From Sphingomonas sp. Leaf412 (lineage in GTDB: Bacteria; Pseudomonadota; Alphaproteobacteria; Sphingomonadales; Sphingomonadaceae), in the NCBI RefSeq assembly GCF_001425405.1, contig NZ_LMQP01000003.1:1264642-1328641 (forward strand): 64,000 nt of DNA. The letters are read 5' to 3'. The notes below the pieces were generated by a model. It made no database searches. It was not told where the DNA came from and saw only the letters and a program-made list of their open reading frames with translations. Both the position numbers and the translations under genes were made by a program. Positions 1 to 7,848 of this stretch are shown in pieces; position 1 is the first letter of the stretch, and each line of letters opens with the position of its first letter.

Positions 1-194
1 AATGAGCTTGAGCGTGTCCTGTGACTGCTCGTCCCAATAGTACCGAAGTCGACGCGCGCAAATATCCTTGCGATCCTTCGACGCGGTGGCTATACGGACA
101 GTGTCAGATGAAAACAGCACTTGGATCAGTAAGCCTTAAAGCCGAAAATACTGTAGCAGTATAAATCAAAAATCGATGTAAGTCACGATGTTTT

Positions 195-1889
195 TCATCG
201 TGGGACGGTGTGTGCGCCAATATTTTTCATTCTTGTTGTCGCGAACACTTCAAACGCCAACGGCTGGACCGGCTTGCGGTCGCGATAGGCATCGAAAAGC
301 CGTGACGCCTCGCGCATCGATCGACATTCGCGGGCGCAAAGGGGGACGTGCCCCCCGCCATTCAGCACGCACGCCGCGACCGATGGTCCGCGTCCGTTGC
401 AGTGGATGCCGTCGAGTTCGTAGGGGTTCAGGGATACGTGGCGCAGCGAGTGCGCGGCCCAGGCGACAGCATGCACGAAGTCGTCATGCGCGCCGCGGGG
501 GTGCGTGAACTTCGGGATGGCGGCTTCGCCATCGGTTGCCTTCCCGTCCGAGTGGACCTCGAACACCGCCAGCTCCGAAAGCAAATCTTTGAAGGCCGGG
601 TGGACGTGAAGGCGCTGTTCCGCCGCGGCCTGCCACAAGCCCATGAAGGCCTGATACTTCGTCCGCCGCGAGGGGTGGATTACCTCTACGCCGGAGCTGA
701 ACGGCTGCGTCGCGGCCCAATCAGCGACGTCCTGGGCACCGTACGATTCCAGGGTGGCACGGGTCATGCCGTATCCGCGGTGGTATCCATCCAGGCGGCT
801 CTTGATGCCGCCCAGGCGCCCCAGGAACACGCTGTCGGCGTCCAGGACGTACAGGTGCTCTTCGTCATCGATCACGATCTTTGCGACGCATGCGGTGACG
901 GTGCGGTCGCCATGCTTCGATCCACCGAAAGCGCGGTCCAGGCCACCGCCGACGATGTATGCGGACCCGGCGGCTAGGGCCTTCACGTCCAGGGGATACT
1001 CGTGCGTGCATGCCGCCAGCACGTCGGCGGGGAACAAGGCGCTGGTCGCGTCACCCCAGCGGTTGAGGTGGTACAGCGCGAAGTCGTGCGGGAGCATCTG
1101 GCGCGCGAGCGAGCGCAGCTTCTTTTCGCTGATCCAGGGCGGCGCGTTGTGGCATGCGTCGTCCAGGTCGGCGTAGGATATGTGGCTGAACGCGATCGAC
1201 GTGTCGGGGTCGGTCGGATGGGTCGCGGCCTGATACAGCTCGTAGAGCTTGTTGGATTTCGGCGAGACGGTGCTGTCGATCAGCATCAGCGAGCCGGCGG
1301 TGTCCAGCAGCGAGCCGGCAAGCGCCGCGAACACCTCATCACCGCGGGGCGCGGCATGAAGCTCCGAGACTTGCGCTGTCGACAGCTTCTTGCCCCAGAG
1401 GGCAGCGGGATTGGCGCTGAACGCTTGGATCGTGGACCCGGCGGTCGGGAACTCGATACGATCGCCCAGCACATTGATTGTCCCCGCCGCGACCAGCCGC
1501 TTGAGCAACGGGGTTTGCTCGAAGGCCTCGCGGATCGACCGGAACGCCGTGTCGACCACTTGCTTTTCGCTGTTGGCGACAACCGCAACGTTTTCGGTCG
1601 CGCGGGTCAGAAACCGCCACACGATCACCATCGCCGACGTGACGGACTTCCCGTGCCGCCTGGGCCAGCAGAACACCGCGACGGACACGTCGCTGCCATC
1701 CAGGGCCTTCGCGATCTCCGCGGCTTCACGGGGGCCAGGAACGAAGGGGGTGAACCCGCCGGTGCTGGACCGGACACGCGGCTGCACTTCGTCCAGAAAC
1801 CGGAAGAACCCGGCGGACCCTTGGCGCCACGATGCGATCGACGCGGCAAGATTGGACGTGGTGTAGGCGGTGGACACGGATGATCTCAA
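195..1889 (-). CDS. Phage terminase large subunit
   Basis: This is a DNA-packaging motor protein: an ATPase drives DNA into the procapsid and a nuclease cuts it. The ATPase part shows a Walker A-like loop (WPRRHGKSV, near residue 77) and a hydrophobic Walker B-like strand (LMLIDS). The nuclease part shows GGGLDRAFG, VLDADSV and the closing motif GAHDDFVHA, which supply the acidic metal ligands. About 80 residues follow the nuclease domain, with Cys and His spaced as in a possible metal site (C-N-G-R-G, AAC, PLCAREC); that tail is unusual. The first codon is TTG at 1889, and a GTG four codons later is equally possible; neither has a clear ribosome site. No small terminase subunit lies directly upstream, where 568 bp are noncoding. 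Confidence 0.85.
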   Translation of the reverse strand: MRSSVSTAYTTSNLAASIASWRQGSAGFFRFLDEVQPRVRSSTGGFTPFVPGPREAAEIAKALDGSDVSVAVFCWPRRHGKSVTSAMVIVWRFLTRATENVAVVANSEKQVVDTAFRSIREAFEQTPLLKRLVAAGTINVLGDRIEFPTAGSTIQAFSANPAALWGKKLSTAQVSELHAAPRGDEVFAALAGSLLDTAGSLMLIDSTVSPKSNKLYELYQAATHPTDPDTSIAFSHISYADLDDACHNAPPWISEKKLRSLARQMLPHDFALYHLNRWGDATSALFPADVLAACTHEYPLDVKALAAGSAYIVGGGLDRAFGGSKHGDRTVTACVAKIVIDDEEHLYVLDADSVFLGRLGGIKSRLDGYHRGYGMTRATLESYGAQDVADWAATQPFSSGVEVIHPSRRTKYQAFMGLWQAAAEQRLHVHPAFKDLLSELAVFEVHSDGKATDGEAAIPKFTHPRGAHDDFVHAVAWAAHSLRHVSLNPYELDGIHCNGRGPSVAACVLNGGGHVPLCARECRSMREASRLFDAYRDRKPVQPLAFEVFATTRMKNIGAHTVPR

Positions 1890-2211
1890 ATCGGGGAGGT
1901 CGGGAGCTGATGGAACACCGCGTGGTCGCGGGATCAGTCTAACGACGCTCGACTTGAGCGGCCCGTCCTGGGCGTGGACCGCACGCGGTCCGGGTAGTTC
2001 GAGGTGCCTAGCGCCGCGGAGCGGCTAGTGGCCCGGTGCAATCAAGATGACGGCGCTTTCGTGATCGCCTCGAACGCCGCAAGTGGGAAACACCCCGGAA
2101 CGTCATGATCTACATGACAGCATGACTATACCAGGATCAGAACAGGAAGGGAACGAAAAACTTCATACCCGCCGAATGGGTGCGCTTCTCGAATGACAAG
2201 AATCAAAGCGA

Positions 2212-2230
2212 GCTGTCACGGAGTGACAGC
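2212..2230. repeat. Perfect 8-bp inverted repeat
   Basis: GCTGTCAC, then GGA, then GTGACAGC. The arms match perfectly across a 3-nt loop. There is no T-run next to it, so an operator or an RNA structure is more likely than an intrinsic terminator. Confidence 0.6.
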
Positions 2231-2280
2231 GAAGCTTATTACCCGACCGAAGGGAGGGTAAACGTACCAATCGCCCTAAG

Positions 2281-2315
2281 ACGATGATCGCCCCACCTGC
2301 GGTGGGACGATGATC
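2281..2315. repeat. Hairpin flanked by 9-nt direct repeats
   Basis: ACGATGATC occurs at 2281-2289 and again at 2307-2315. Between them lies a hairpin with arms CCCACC (2292-2297) and GGTGGG (2301-2306) and loop TGC. The symmetry suggests a protein-binding or replication site, but that is inference. Confidence 0.6.
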
Positions 2316-2457
2316 TGCGCCTTCGCTACGCTACGGCTTGATTCTTCTCGCTTCGCTCGATGCGAGTACACATACATGTCGTCAGAAATATGATGTAATT
2401 TGAGACGACGTGCATCTGTACGGGGTGGAAAACGGCAGTTTTACGTTCCTGTGCAGC

Positions 2458-3402
2458 TCAAGCCTCTTCAAAAACCTCCGAAATCACCCCGTTCAAAAAT
2501 CGTCCGATTGAACGGGGTGGATTTGTGTCTACGTCGCGCCCGAAGTCGCCCCATACCGGCGCGCCGTCAGGCTCGATCTCAAGTTTTCCAATGCGGGTGA
2601 TGGCTTCATTGACCCGCACACGAAGCGATGTCTCTGGCTTCCCCTGATCGCGGCCCAGCGCAATCATAGCGCGGGTTACGTCACCGCCGGTGACCTCCCC
2701 ACCGTGGCGGTGCTCGATCGCAGTCAGGACCTGCCACACGTCGCATGTCAGAGTGACGGTGCCGCTGGGGAGGTTCCGCAACCATGTCGGCGCGCCGGGG
2801 GTTGCCACCGCCTTCACGAGCGCGGCGTGTCGCCGCTCGCGCTCGTCATCAAACGCCGTTAGCGACGACGCGGCAACGGTCTTTGCCCGTTTCGCCTTCC
2901 GCGTCTTCGCGTCGCGATCTTGGCGTTTCCGCTTCGCCTCCGCGGCGCGCGCCGACGACAGTGCGTCGGCGTTGTCAGATACCCAAGCGCGCTCGTTGCA
3001 GGCGGTTGCGAACTCGGTGAAGGTTCTGTGTTCATAACGAGCCACACCGGCCAAGGCTTGCGTCGCGTCCTCCCAAGCAGCGCGCTTGGCTAGGATTTCC
3101 GCGTCGCTCTCGACGCGGTGCTCCGCGAACTTCCCACAAGCTACTCGGGAAGGGCATCCATCGCACCATCGGGGCGGACCCTCTTTCCCCTTGTATGTGT
3201 CGCGCTTGTCCGAGAGGCCCCGAGTGAACTCGATAGGACTTGCAAAGCAATCGAGGTTCTTGATAGGCGGATGACTTATGTTGCCGTCCGCATCGATAAC
3301 TACATCGGCTATCTTGAGCTTATCTCGGCGGTTCCGATACCTCTGGACACGAAGAACATGCTTGCCATCCAGAGCGATATAGGCTACATTACTGGCGATC
3401 AT
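2458..3402 (-). CDS. Phage-type protein of unknown function
   Basis: I do not recognise the family. The 314-residue product starts at an ATG (3402) without a clear ribosome site. Around residues 87-95 it has C-D-G-C-x5-C, which could bind a metal together with a nearby His. The middle (about residues 120-200) is rich in Lys, Arg and Ala, likely helical and basic, so nucleic-acid contact is plausible. The last third reads like a small helical domain (VLTAIEHRHGGEVTGGDV). It sits between the integrase and the terminase and is read in the same direction. A role in replication or regulation of the element is a guess from position only. A long inverted repeat lies inside its 3' end. Confidence 0.6.
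   Translation of the reverse strand: MIASNVAYIALDGKHVLRVQRYRNRRDKLKIADVVIDADGNISHPPIKNLDCFASPIEFTRGLSDKRDTYKGKEGPPRWCDGCPSRVACGKFAEHRVESDAEILAKRAAWEDATQALAGVARYEHRTFTEFATACNERAWVSDNADALSSARAAEAKRKRQDRDAKTRKAKRAKTVAASSLTAFDDERERRHAALVKAVATPGAPTWLRNLPSGTVTLTCDVWQVLTAIEHRHGGEVTGGDVTRAMIALGRDQGKPETSLRVRVNEAITRIGKLEIEPDGAPVWGDFGRDVDTNPPRSIGRFLNGVISEVFEEA
2485..2519. repeat. 12-bp inverted repeat inside a 3' coding end
   Basis: Arms CACCCCGTTCAA (2485-2496) and TTGAACGGGGTG (2508-2519) match perfectly around an 11-nt loop. A third copy of the arm, TTGAACGGGGT, lies at 3513-3523, just after the integrase stop. The repeat falls in the last 20 codons of the phage-type gene, so it may be a terminator-like RNA structure or a binding site placed at gene ends. 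Confidence 0.7.
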
Positions 3403-3436
3403 TGAAGCGATTCATTGGTTTATTCCTTGTGCACCT

Positions 3437-3465
3437 GCCCGCCGGTTCATGCCGGCGGGCTTTTT
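3437..3465 (+). terminator. Intrinsic terminator pointing right
   Basis: Arms GCCCGCCGG (3437-3445) and CCGGCGGGC (3452-3460) form a 9-bp GC stem, followed directly by TTTTT (3461-3465). The T-run is on the right, so it would stop rightward transcription. Both flanking genes are read leftwards, so the transcript it serves is not evident: it may be antisense RNA or a small RNA from within the element. Confidence 0.75.
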
Positions 3466-3526
3466 CTGTCACATAGAATAGACGACTATCCGCTAATTTG
3501 CAACGACGGTTTTTGAACGGGGTCAG

Positions 3527-5245
3527 TTAACCCACCGCCGGGAACACCACCCCATCAAACCGCACCCGCCGCATCACCGGCGCCAGGAACTGCACGGTGC
3601 CCTGCCGCACAGCGCCATAACCCCCGGTGGTCGACTTCTGATCGTGCCCCAGGGCGACGGCGATCTGGTCGTCAACCAACCCAACCTCCGCGCGCAGTCG
3701 GTCCGCCAGCTCGTGCCGGAAGCTATGCGCCCCCAGGCCATCCGCACCCGACTTGACGCCGATCCGGGTCAGGTAGTCGCGCCAGAACACCGAAGGCATC
3801 GCGCCTAGCTGATCGCGTTCGTTCGCGAGCAACTCCGGGAACAGGCGGCTATCGGCACCATGAGCACGGCGGGCCTTCACGAAGTCGATGAACCCCATTT
3901 CGACCAACTTGGCATGCGCCACCGCGGCACGCGATTGTCCCGCCTTCGTCGTCTGTCCACGATCCGGCGCGTGCATGATGTCGATCATCCAAGCCCCGCT
4001 CTTGTGGCGCGATATGTCGTCGGCGCGGAGCTGCGCAGCCTCCCCTACCCTCATGCCCGTGAAAAGACACAGCATGGGTATCCAGCGCCGCCAGTCGGTC
4101 GCCATGACGGTGCCAGGGCGGTGCTCCTTCCCGTCTGCCTCGAACCCCGTGAACAAGGGCGATGCGAGCACCTGATTGAGGCGCTCGGTGCCGAATGGGG
4201 GCCGCGGGTTCTTCCCCTTCACGCGCTTGAAGAACAAGCCGGTGCAGGGGTTCGTAAGGTCCCATCGCTCTTCGATCAGCCATGCGAACAGCGGCGATAC
4301 CGTCGACAGGTGCTTGTTTATGGTCGTGAGGGCTATGCGGGGCATGTCCGCGGCGCGGGCCTTCTCCGCGGCTTCCCGCATCGTCAGACCCCGCATATCG
4401 GCGCGGTCGCGCCACTTCGGCGGTAGCTGGCGCATCGTGTCGCGATAGTCACGGACGTGCTCGGGCTTGATCGACGCCACGGCGCGATCGACGCCCACGA
4501 ACTCCGCGAATTGCTCGATCACCTTGCGGTCTTGGGCGAGCGTGTCGTCACGCTTCCCTTCCTCTGCCTTCCGCACGTCGGCGTAGCGGTCAAACAGCTC
4601 TAGCAACGTCTCACCGGGCTTGGCCTTATCACGCTCTCGCTGGCGCACGCGGGCAACGAGCGGGCTTTCGGTGCATGCTTCCAGGTCGCCGCGCGCGCGG
4701 GCGTGGCCGGTTTTCAGCGCCGCCAGGCGCGCAGCGTTCAGGTCGGCGAGAAACTGGCGGTACGCCGGGGTGCCGGGTTCAAGGTCCAGCCCCATGCCGT
4801 CAATGATTTCAGAAGCCATACCCTCGACAAGCGAGTGGTCGCTGGTCGCTGCCAGCGGCATGAAGGCATCAAGCGCCGCCTCCGTGCGGTGCATATGCCG
4901 ACGCCAGCCGCCGGGTTGCTGACGACGCAAATCGCTTTGCGCCAAGGCCTCGTCGTGTCCGAACTCTACTGCCAGCGCCTCTAGCTCCGCTTCGGTTGGC
5001 TGTCGGCGTGCCGACGACGCTTCGGGCAGCATATCGAACCCCTCCCCGCGCGCCGATGCCCATTCGCGCTTCCATTCGTCTAGAACCCTTAACGCACGGT
5101 CCGATGCGATCCGGCGATCGGTCGTGCCCATGGATTTGATGCGTTCCCTGGGCTTGCCAGGAGCATGAAGCGCGCGCGGAACCGGCACGCGAAGCTGCCA
5201 GGTGCCGCTCTTGCCGCGCTGGACTAGGTAGGTAGCGAGGGACAT
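3527..5245 (-). CDS. int: Tyrosine recombinase (integrase) of the element
   Basis: The enzyme joins the element to, and excises it from, the tRNA attachment site. The C-terminal catalytic domain carries the family residues: Arg in FTGMRVGEAAQL, His-x-x-Arg in HSFRHELADRL, a second His in ALGHDQKS and the Tyr nucleophile in GGYG. The middle (about residues 220-330) looks like a core-binding domain, and the N-terminus (MSLATYLVQRGKSG) resembles the short N-terminal fold of other alphaproteobacterial integrases. The ATG at 5245 is chosen because the frame stays open up to 5392 only by running through the tRNA fragment and the repeats between. At 572 residues it is long for the family, mainly through an insertion between the N-terminal and core-binding parts. 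Confidence 0.93.
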   Translation of the reverse strand: MSLATYLVQRGKSGTWQLRVPVPRALHAPGKPRERIKSMGTTDRRIASDRALRVLDEWKREWASARGEGFDMLPEASSARRQPTEAELEALAVEFGHDEALAQSDLRRQQPGGWRRHMHRTEAALDAFMPLAATSDHSLVEGMASEIIDGMGLDLEPGTPAYRQFLADLNAARLAALKTGHARARGDLEACTESPLVARVRQRERDKAKPGETLLELFDRYADVRKAEEGKRDDTLAQDRKVIEQFAEFVGVDRAVASIKPEHVRDYRDTMRQLPPKWRDRADMRGLTMREAAEKARAADMPRIALTTINKHLSTVSPLFAWLIEERWDLTNPCTGLFFKRVKGKNPRPPFGTERLNQVLASPLFTGFEADGKEHRPGTVMATDWRRWIPMLCLFTGMRVGEAAQLRADDISRHKSGAWMIDIMHAPDRGQTTKAGQSRAAVAHAKLVEMGFIDFVKARRAHGADSRLFPELLANERDQLGAMPSVFWRDYLTRIGVKSGADGLGAHSFRHELADRLRAEVGLVDDQIAVALGHDQKSTTGGYGAVRQGTVQFLAPVMRRVRFDGVVFPAVG

Positions 5246-5268
5246 AGAAGCCGACTTCTCCGTGCGAG

Positions 5269-5305
5269 TGCTGTAGCAAGTCGTAGCACGTCTGCTGTAG
5301 CAAGT
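5269..5305. repeat. 13-nt direct repeats between int and the att site
   Basis: TGCTGTAGCAAGT occurs at 5269-5281 and 5293-5305, 24 bp apart, with a partial copy (TCGTAGCAC) between them. They lie between the integrase start and the tRNA fragment. This is where integrase arm-binding sites or control sites of integrase expression are expected, but that reading is inference. Confidence 0.6.
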
Positions 5306-5366
5306 GGAGTCCGAAACCCGCAGAAAACCGCGACTCGCGGTAATTCCTATGTCAAGATTGGTCCTC

Positions 5367-5391
5367 GATTCGAATCCTGTCTCCCCGACCA
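5367..5391 (+). other. attR: Attachment-site remnant: 3' end of a tRNA (probably tRNA-Pro)
   Basis: The 25 nt hold a T-loop (TTCGAAT), half of the T-stem (CCTGT), the 3' acceptor strand (CTCCCCG), discriminator A and CCA. No matching 5' half is present upstream. An acceptor that begins with CGGGGAG and has discriminator A fits tRNA-Pro best; the identity is tentative. Such a fragment next to an integrase is the usual scar of integration into a tRNA 3' end. Confidence 0.85.
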
Positions 5392-5444
5392 TTTCCGCCG
5401 CTTGCCAGCCATCGGTCGCGTCCGCTACGGCGCCGTGGCACGGA

Positions 5445-5517
5445 GGGCCTGTAGCTCAACGGTTAGAGCTGGCCGCTCATAACGGCTAGGTTGCGGGTTC
5501 GAGTCCTGCCGGGCCCA
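5445..5517 (+). tRNA. tRNA-Ile2 (anticodon CAT, decodes AUA after lysidine change)
   Basis: Full cloverleaf: acceptor GGGCCTG/CGGGCCC with one wobble, D-arm GCTCAACGGTTAGAGC, anticodon loop CTCATAA, T-loop TTCGAGT. The D-arm and anticodon arm resemble bacterial ileX-type tRNA rather than initiator or elongator Met. Discriminator A is at 5517; only CC follows before a G, so CCA would have to be completed by the nucleotidyltransferase. It starts 53 bp after the attachment-site remnant and is unrelated to it in sequence. Confidence 0.88.
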
Positions 5518-5543
5518 CCGTGCTTCTCCGTTTCAGGCGGCCC

Positions 5544-6836
5544 ATGACCGACGCATCGCCCCCAAATGTCATCGGCCTCGATTTCGGCACCACGAACACG
5601 GTCGCCGCGCGGGCGACGGGCGACACGGATGTCGCGCTCGTGCCGCTGATGTCGCCCGACGGGCAGGACCCGGTGTTCCGCTCCGCCTTGTGCTTCTGGG
5701 AGGAGGCGCAGGGCGTCGCGTCTGCGGCGGGGCCGTGGGCGGTGGAGGAGTATCTGGCCTTCCCGCAGGGGTGCCGCTTCATCCAGTCGTTCAAGTCGGT
5801 CGCGGCGACGGCGTCGTTCAACCATGCCACGATCTTCGGCCGACGCTGGTCGTTCGAGGAGCTTGGCGCGCGGTTCCTGCGCCATCTGCGCACCGCCGCG
5901 CAGGGCGCGTTCGATCCCGCCCCCGCGCGGTTGATTGTCGGGCGGCCCGTCGAATATGCCGGCCATCGCCCGGATCCGGCGCTGGCCCGTGCCAGGTACG
6001 ACGCGATGTTCGCCGGCGCGGCGACGTCGATCCATTATGTGTACGAACCGCTTGCCGCGGCCTACAGCTACGCCACCCGGCTTGCGGAACCCGCGACCGT
6101 CCTGGTGGCGGACTTCGGCGGCGGGACCAGCGATTTTTCGGTCGTGCGGATCGCCGCGCCGGGTGCCGCGCGGCGCTGCGTCCCGATCGGCCATGCGGGT
6201 GTCGGCATCGCGGGCGACCGGTTCGACCGCCGGATCATCGATCACCTGCTGCTGCCGCTGCTGGGCCTGGGCGGCACGTATCGGTCGTTCGACAAGGTGC
6301 TGGACATTCCGCGCGGCTATTTCGGCGACGTGGCGGATTGGTCGCGACTAGCGTTGATGCGCAATCCCAGGACGCTGGCGGAACTGGAGCGCCTTCGCCG
6401 CAGCGCAAGCGATCCGGATGCGATCGCGCGGATGATCGCGATCGTGGAGGAGGAGCAGGGCTATGCCCTGTACGACGCGGTAGGGAAACTGAAGCGCCAA
6501 TTGTCGGTCGCGGACAAGGGCGTCTTCCGTTTCGAGGGCGGCGGGGTGGACATCGAGGTGGAGGTGGAACGTGCAGCGTTCGAGGCGTGGATCGCGCCCG
6601 ACCTTGCGCGTATCGAGGCAGCGGTAGAGCGCGCGCTCGACACCGCGCAGATCGCGGCGGGTGCGATCGATCGTGTATTCCTGACCGGGGGCACGTCGCT
6701 GACGCCGAGTATCCGGCAATTGTTCGTCCGACGCTTCGGCGCAGAGGTCATCGCGACGGGGGAGGAACTGACCTCGATCGCACATGGCCTGGCGCTGGTC
6801 GGGCGCGAACCGGATCTGGCGCAATGGGAAGCGTGA
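5544..6836 (+). CDS. Hsp70-family chaperone, YegD-like
   Basis: This is an actin-fold ATPase of the Hsp70 superfamily. It shows the phosphate-1 motif IGLDFGTTNT at residues 10-19, the phosphate-2 motif VADFGGGTSDFSV near residue 195 and the adenosine motif FLTGGTSLTPSI near residue 375. It has about 430 residues and stops after the nucleotide-binding domain, with no substrate-binding domain or lid, as in YegD. Clients are unknown for this group. I chose the ATG at 5544 (MTDASPP); an earlier in-frame start at 5520 would touch the tRNA end. The last 89 bp overlap the convergent deacetylase gene. Confidence 0.88.
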   Translation: MTDASPPNVIGLDFGTTNTVAARATGDTDVALVPLMSPDGQDPVFRSALCFWEEAQGVASAAGPWAVEEYLAFPQGCRFIQSFKSVAATASFNHATIFGRRWSFEELGARFLRHLRTAAQGAFDPAPARLIVGRPVEYAGHRPDPALARARYDAMFAGAATSIHYVYEPLAAAYSYATRLAEPATVLVADFGGGTSDFSVVRIAAPGAARRCVPIGHAGVGIAGDRFDRRIIDHLLLPLLGLGGTYRSFDKVLDIPRGYFGDVADWSRLALMRNPRTLAELERLRRSASDPDAIARMIAIVEEEQGYALYDAVGKLKRQLSVADKGVFRFEGGGVDIEVEVERAAFEAWIAPDLARIEAAVERALDTAQIAAGAIDRVFLTGGTSLTPSIRQLFVRRFGAEVIATGEELTSIAHGLALVGREPDLAQWEA

Positions 6837-7848
6837 CCGGGGCGCGGCACGCGTCGGCGGCGGCGATCACTTCGGTCACCGACGCAGGGGCGTAGCCCGC
6901 GCGCGCAAGGGCGTCGAAGACGACGTCCCACCAGCGGTGGAAGCGCGCCAGGTCCGCCGCGTCGCGGACATAGGGGGTGTGCCCCGGTACCAGCGACGGC
7001 GAATGGAACGACAGGACCAGCAGGCGCAGGTCCGCCGTCGCCACCGCGTACGCCGCCTCCGCCGCGTCGACCCCCTCCGGCGTCAGTGGTACGCGCGACA
7101 GCAGCCCGCCACGCGCGAGAAGGCCGCGTCCCCACGGAATCCGTCCGGCCAGGGGATGCAGCCCCCGACCGAAGCGGCGCCAGCGGCCGGTATCGATCGT
7201 GCTGAGCGGCAGTTCCGTCAGGCGATCGTCGATCCGGAAGGCGTCCCCGGCGATCGCGCCATAGTCCGGGCCACCCGCGGGCCGATAATCATGCCGCGCG
7301 CGCATCGAGGTATCGACGCGGAAACCGCGCCCGGCCAACAGATCGAAGGTCGAAGGCCCCAGGCCATAGCGCCCCGCCCGGTACGCCCGCGGGCGGACGC
7401 CCATGCCATGCTCGATCGCCTGCACCAGCGCATCCAGCTTCGCCGCCTCCAGTTCCGGCGGCAGGTTTCCCGCGAACGACGCGGCCACCCCCGGGCGTTC
7501 GGCGTGCGGCGGATTGACCCATGGGTGCAATTGCGCCCCGATCTCCGTCCCCTGCCCCGCCAGTGCGGCGACGGTCGCGGCGGCGCGCGGGTCCGTGGCG
7601 ACGGGATGATCGACCAGGTACAGGGGCGCCACCCCGGCAGCGGTCAAGCGGCCGTGCATCGCGGGAAGCGAGGCCACGGCGGTCACGCCGCGCGCCGAAC
7701 GGGAGAAGGGCTGCCGCCAGTCGAACTCCTCCTCGACATCGACGGTGACCAGGAAACGACGCCCGAACGACGCCGGCCAGTCGATCCGCGCGGACGCGGG
7801 CATGGCGAAGCGCATGCGGTGAAGCGTGACCGGCGGTTCGGCGGTCAC
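6748..7848 (-). CDS. Polysaccharide deacetylase family protein
   Basis: The fold is that of carbohydrate esterase family 4 relatives, metal-dependent enzymes that remove N- or O-acetyl groups from glycans. Seen here: the early acidic motif VTVDVEEEFDW (about residue 35), GAQLHPWVNPP (about residue 105), which provides the metal-ligand His, RAGRYGLGP (about residue 157) and LVLSFHSPSL (about residue 290). There is no clear signal peptide. The start is GTG at 7848, sharing GTGA with the stop of the upstream kinase gene, so the two are probably translationally coupled; ATG codons at residues 12 and 16 are alternatives. The C-terminal 30 residues are encoded opposite the end of the Hsp70 gene and are Pro/Arg-rich. 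Confidence 0.8.
   Translation of the reverse strand: MTAEPPVTLHRMRFAMPASARIDWPASFGRRFLVTVDVEEEFDWRQPFSRSARGVTAVASLPAMHGRLTAAGVAPLYLVDHPVATDPRAAATVAALAGQGTEIGAQLHPWVNPPHAERPGVAASFAGNLPPELEAAKLDALVQAIEHGMGVRPRAYRAGRYGLGPSTFDLLAGRGFRVDTSMRARHDYRPAGGPDYGAIAGDAFRIDDRLTELPLSTIDTGRWRRFGRGLHPLAGRIPWGRGLLARGGLLSRVPLTPEGVDAAEAAYAVATADLRLLVLSFHSPSLVPGHTPYVRDAADLARFHRWWDVVFDALARAGYAPASVTEVIAAADACRAPVTLPIAPDPVRARPAPGHVRSRSVPPPSR

Larger units (their letters stand above)
1890..2457. other. Noncoding gap of the element with hairpins and repeats
   Basis: No open frame of useful length with a start site is visible in these 568 bp. It is more AT-rich than the genes around it. It holds a perfect 8-bp hairpin (2212-2230) and a 6-bp hairpin flanked by 9-nt direct repeats (2281-2315), and near 2330-2365 several short runs that repeat GCTTCGCT/CTACGCTACG patterns. 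It separates two genes read in the same direction, so it may hold a promoter for the terminase, a replication origin or a small RNA. Nothing in the sequence decides between these. Confidence 0.6.
1..5391. mobile_element. Right end of an integrated phage-like element
   Basis: This block holds a terminase, an unrecognised phage-type protein and a tyrosine integrase, all read leftwards. It ends at a 25-nt copy of a tRNA 3' end (5367-5391). The tRNA fragment points right, so the element lies to its left and the intact target tRNA should sit at the other end, outside the window. Base composition is visibly less GC-rich than the flanking chromosome, especially in the noncoding gap at 1890-2457. No capsid, tail or lysis genes are seen here, so prophage, prophage remnant and phage satellite all remain possible. 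Confidence 0.85.

Noticed and set aside
3437..3465. Terminator of the integrase gene
   Set aside because: The T-run is on the wrong side for a leftward transcript.
5246..5392. N-terminal extension of the integrase
   Set aside because: These codons translate the tRNA remnant and the direct repeats. The ATG at 5245 begins the family-like sequence.
5445..5517. tRNA-Ile2 as the integration target
   Set aside because: Its 3' end (T-loop TTCGAGT, acceptor GGGCCC) differs from the remnant at 5367-5391 (TTCGAAT, CTCCCCG).
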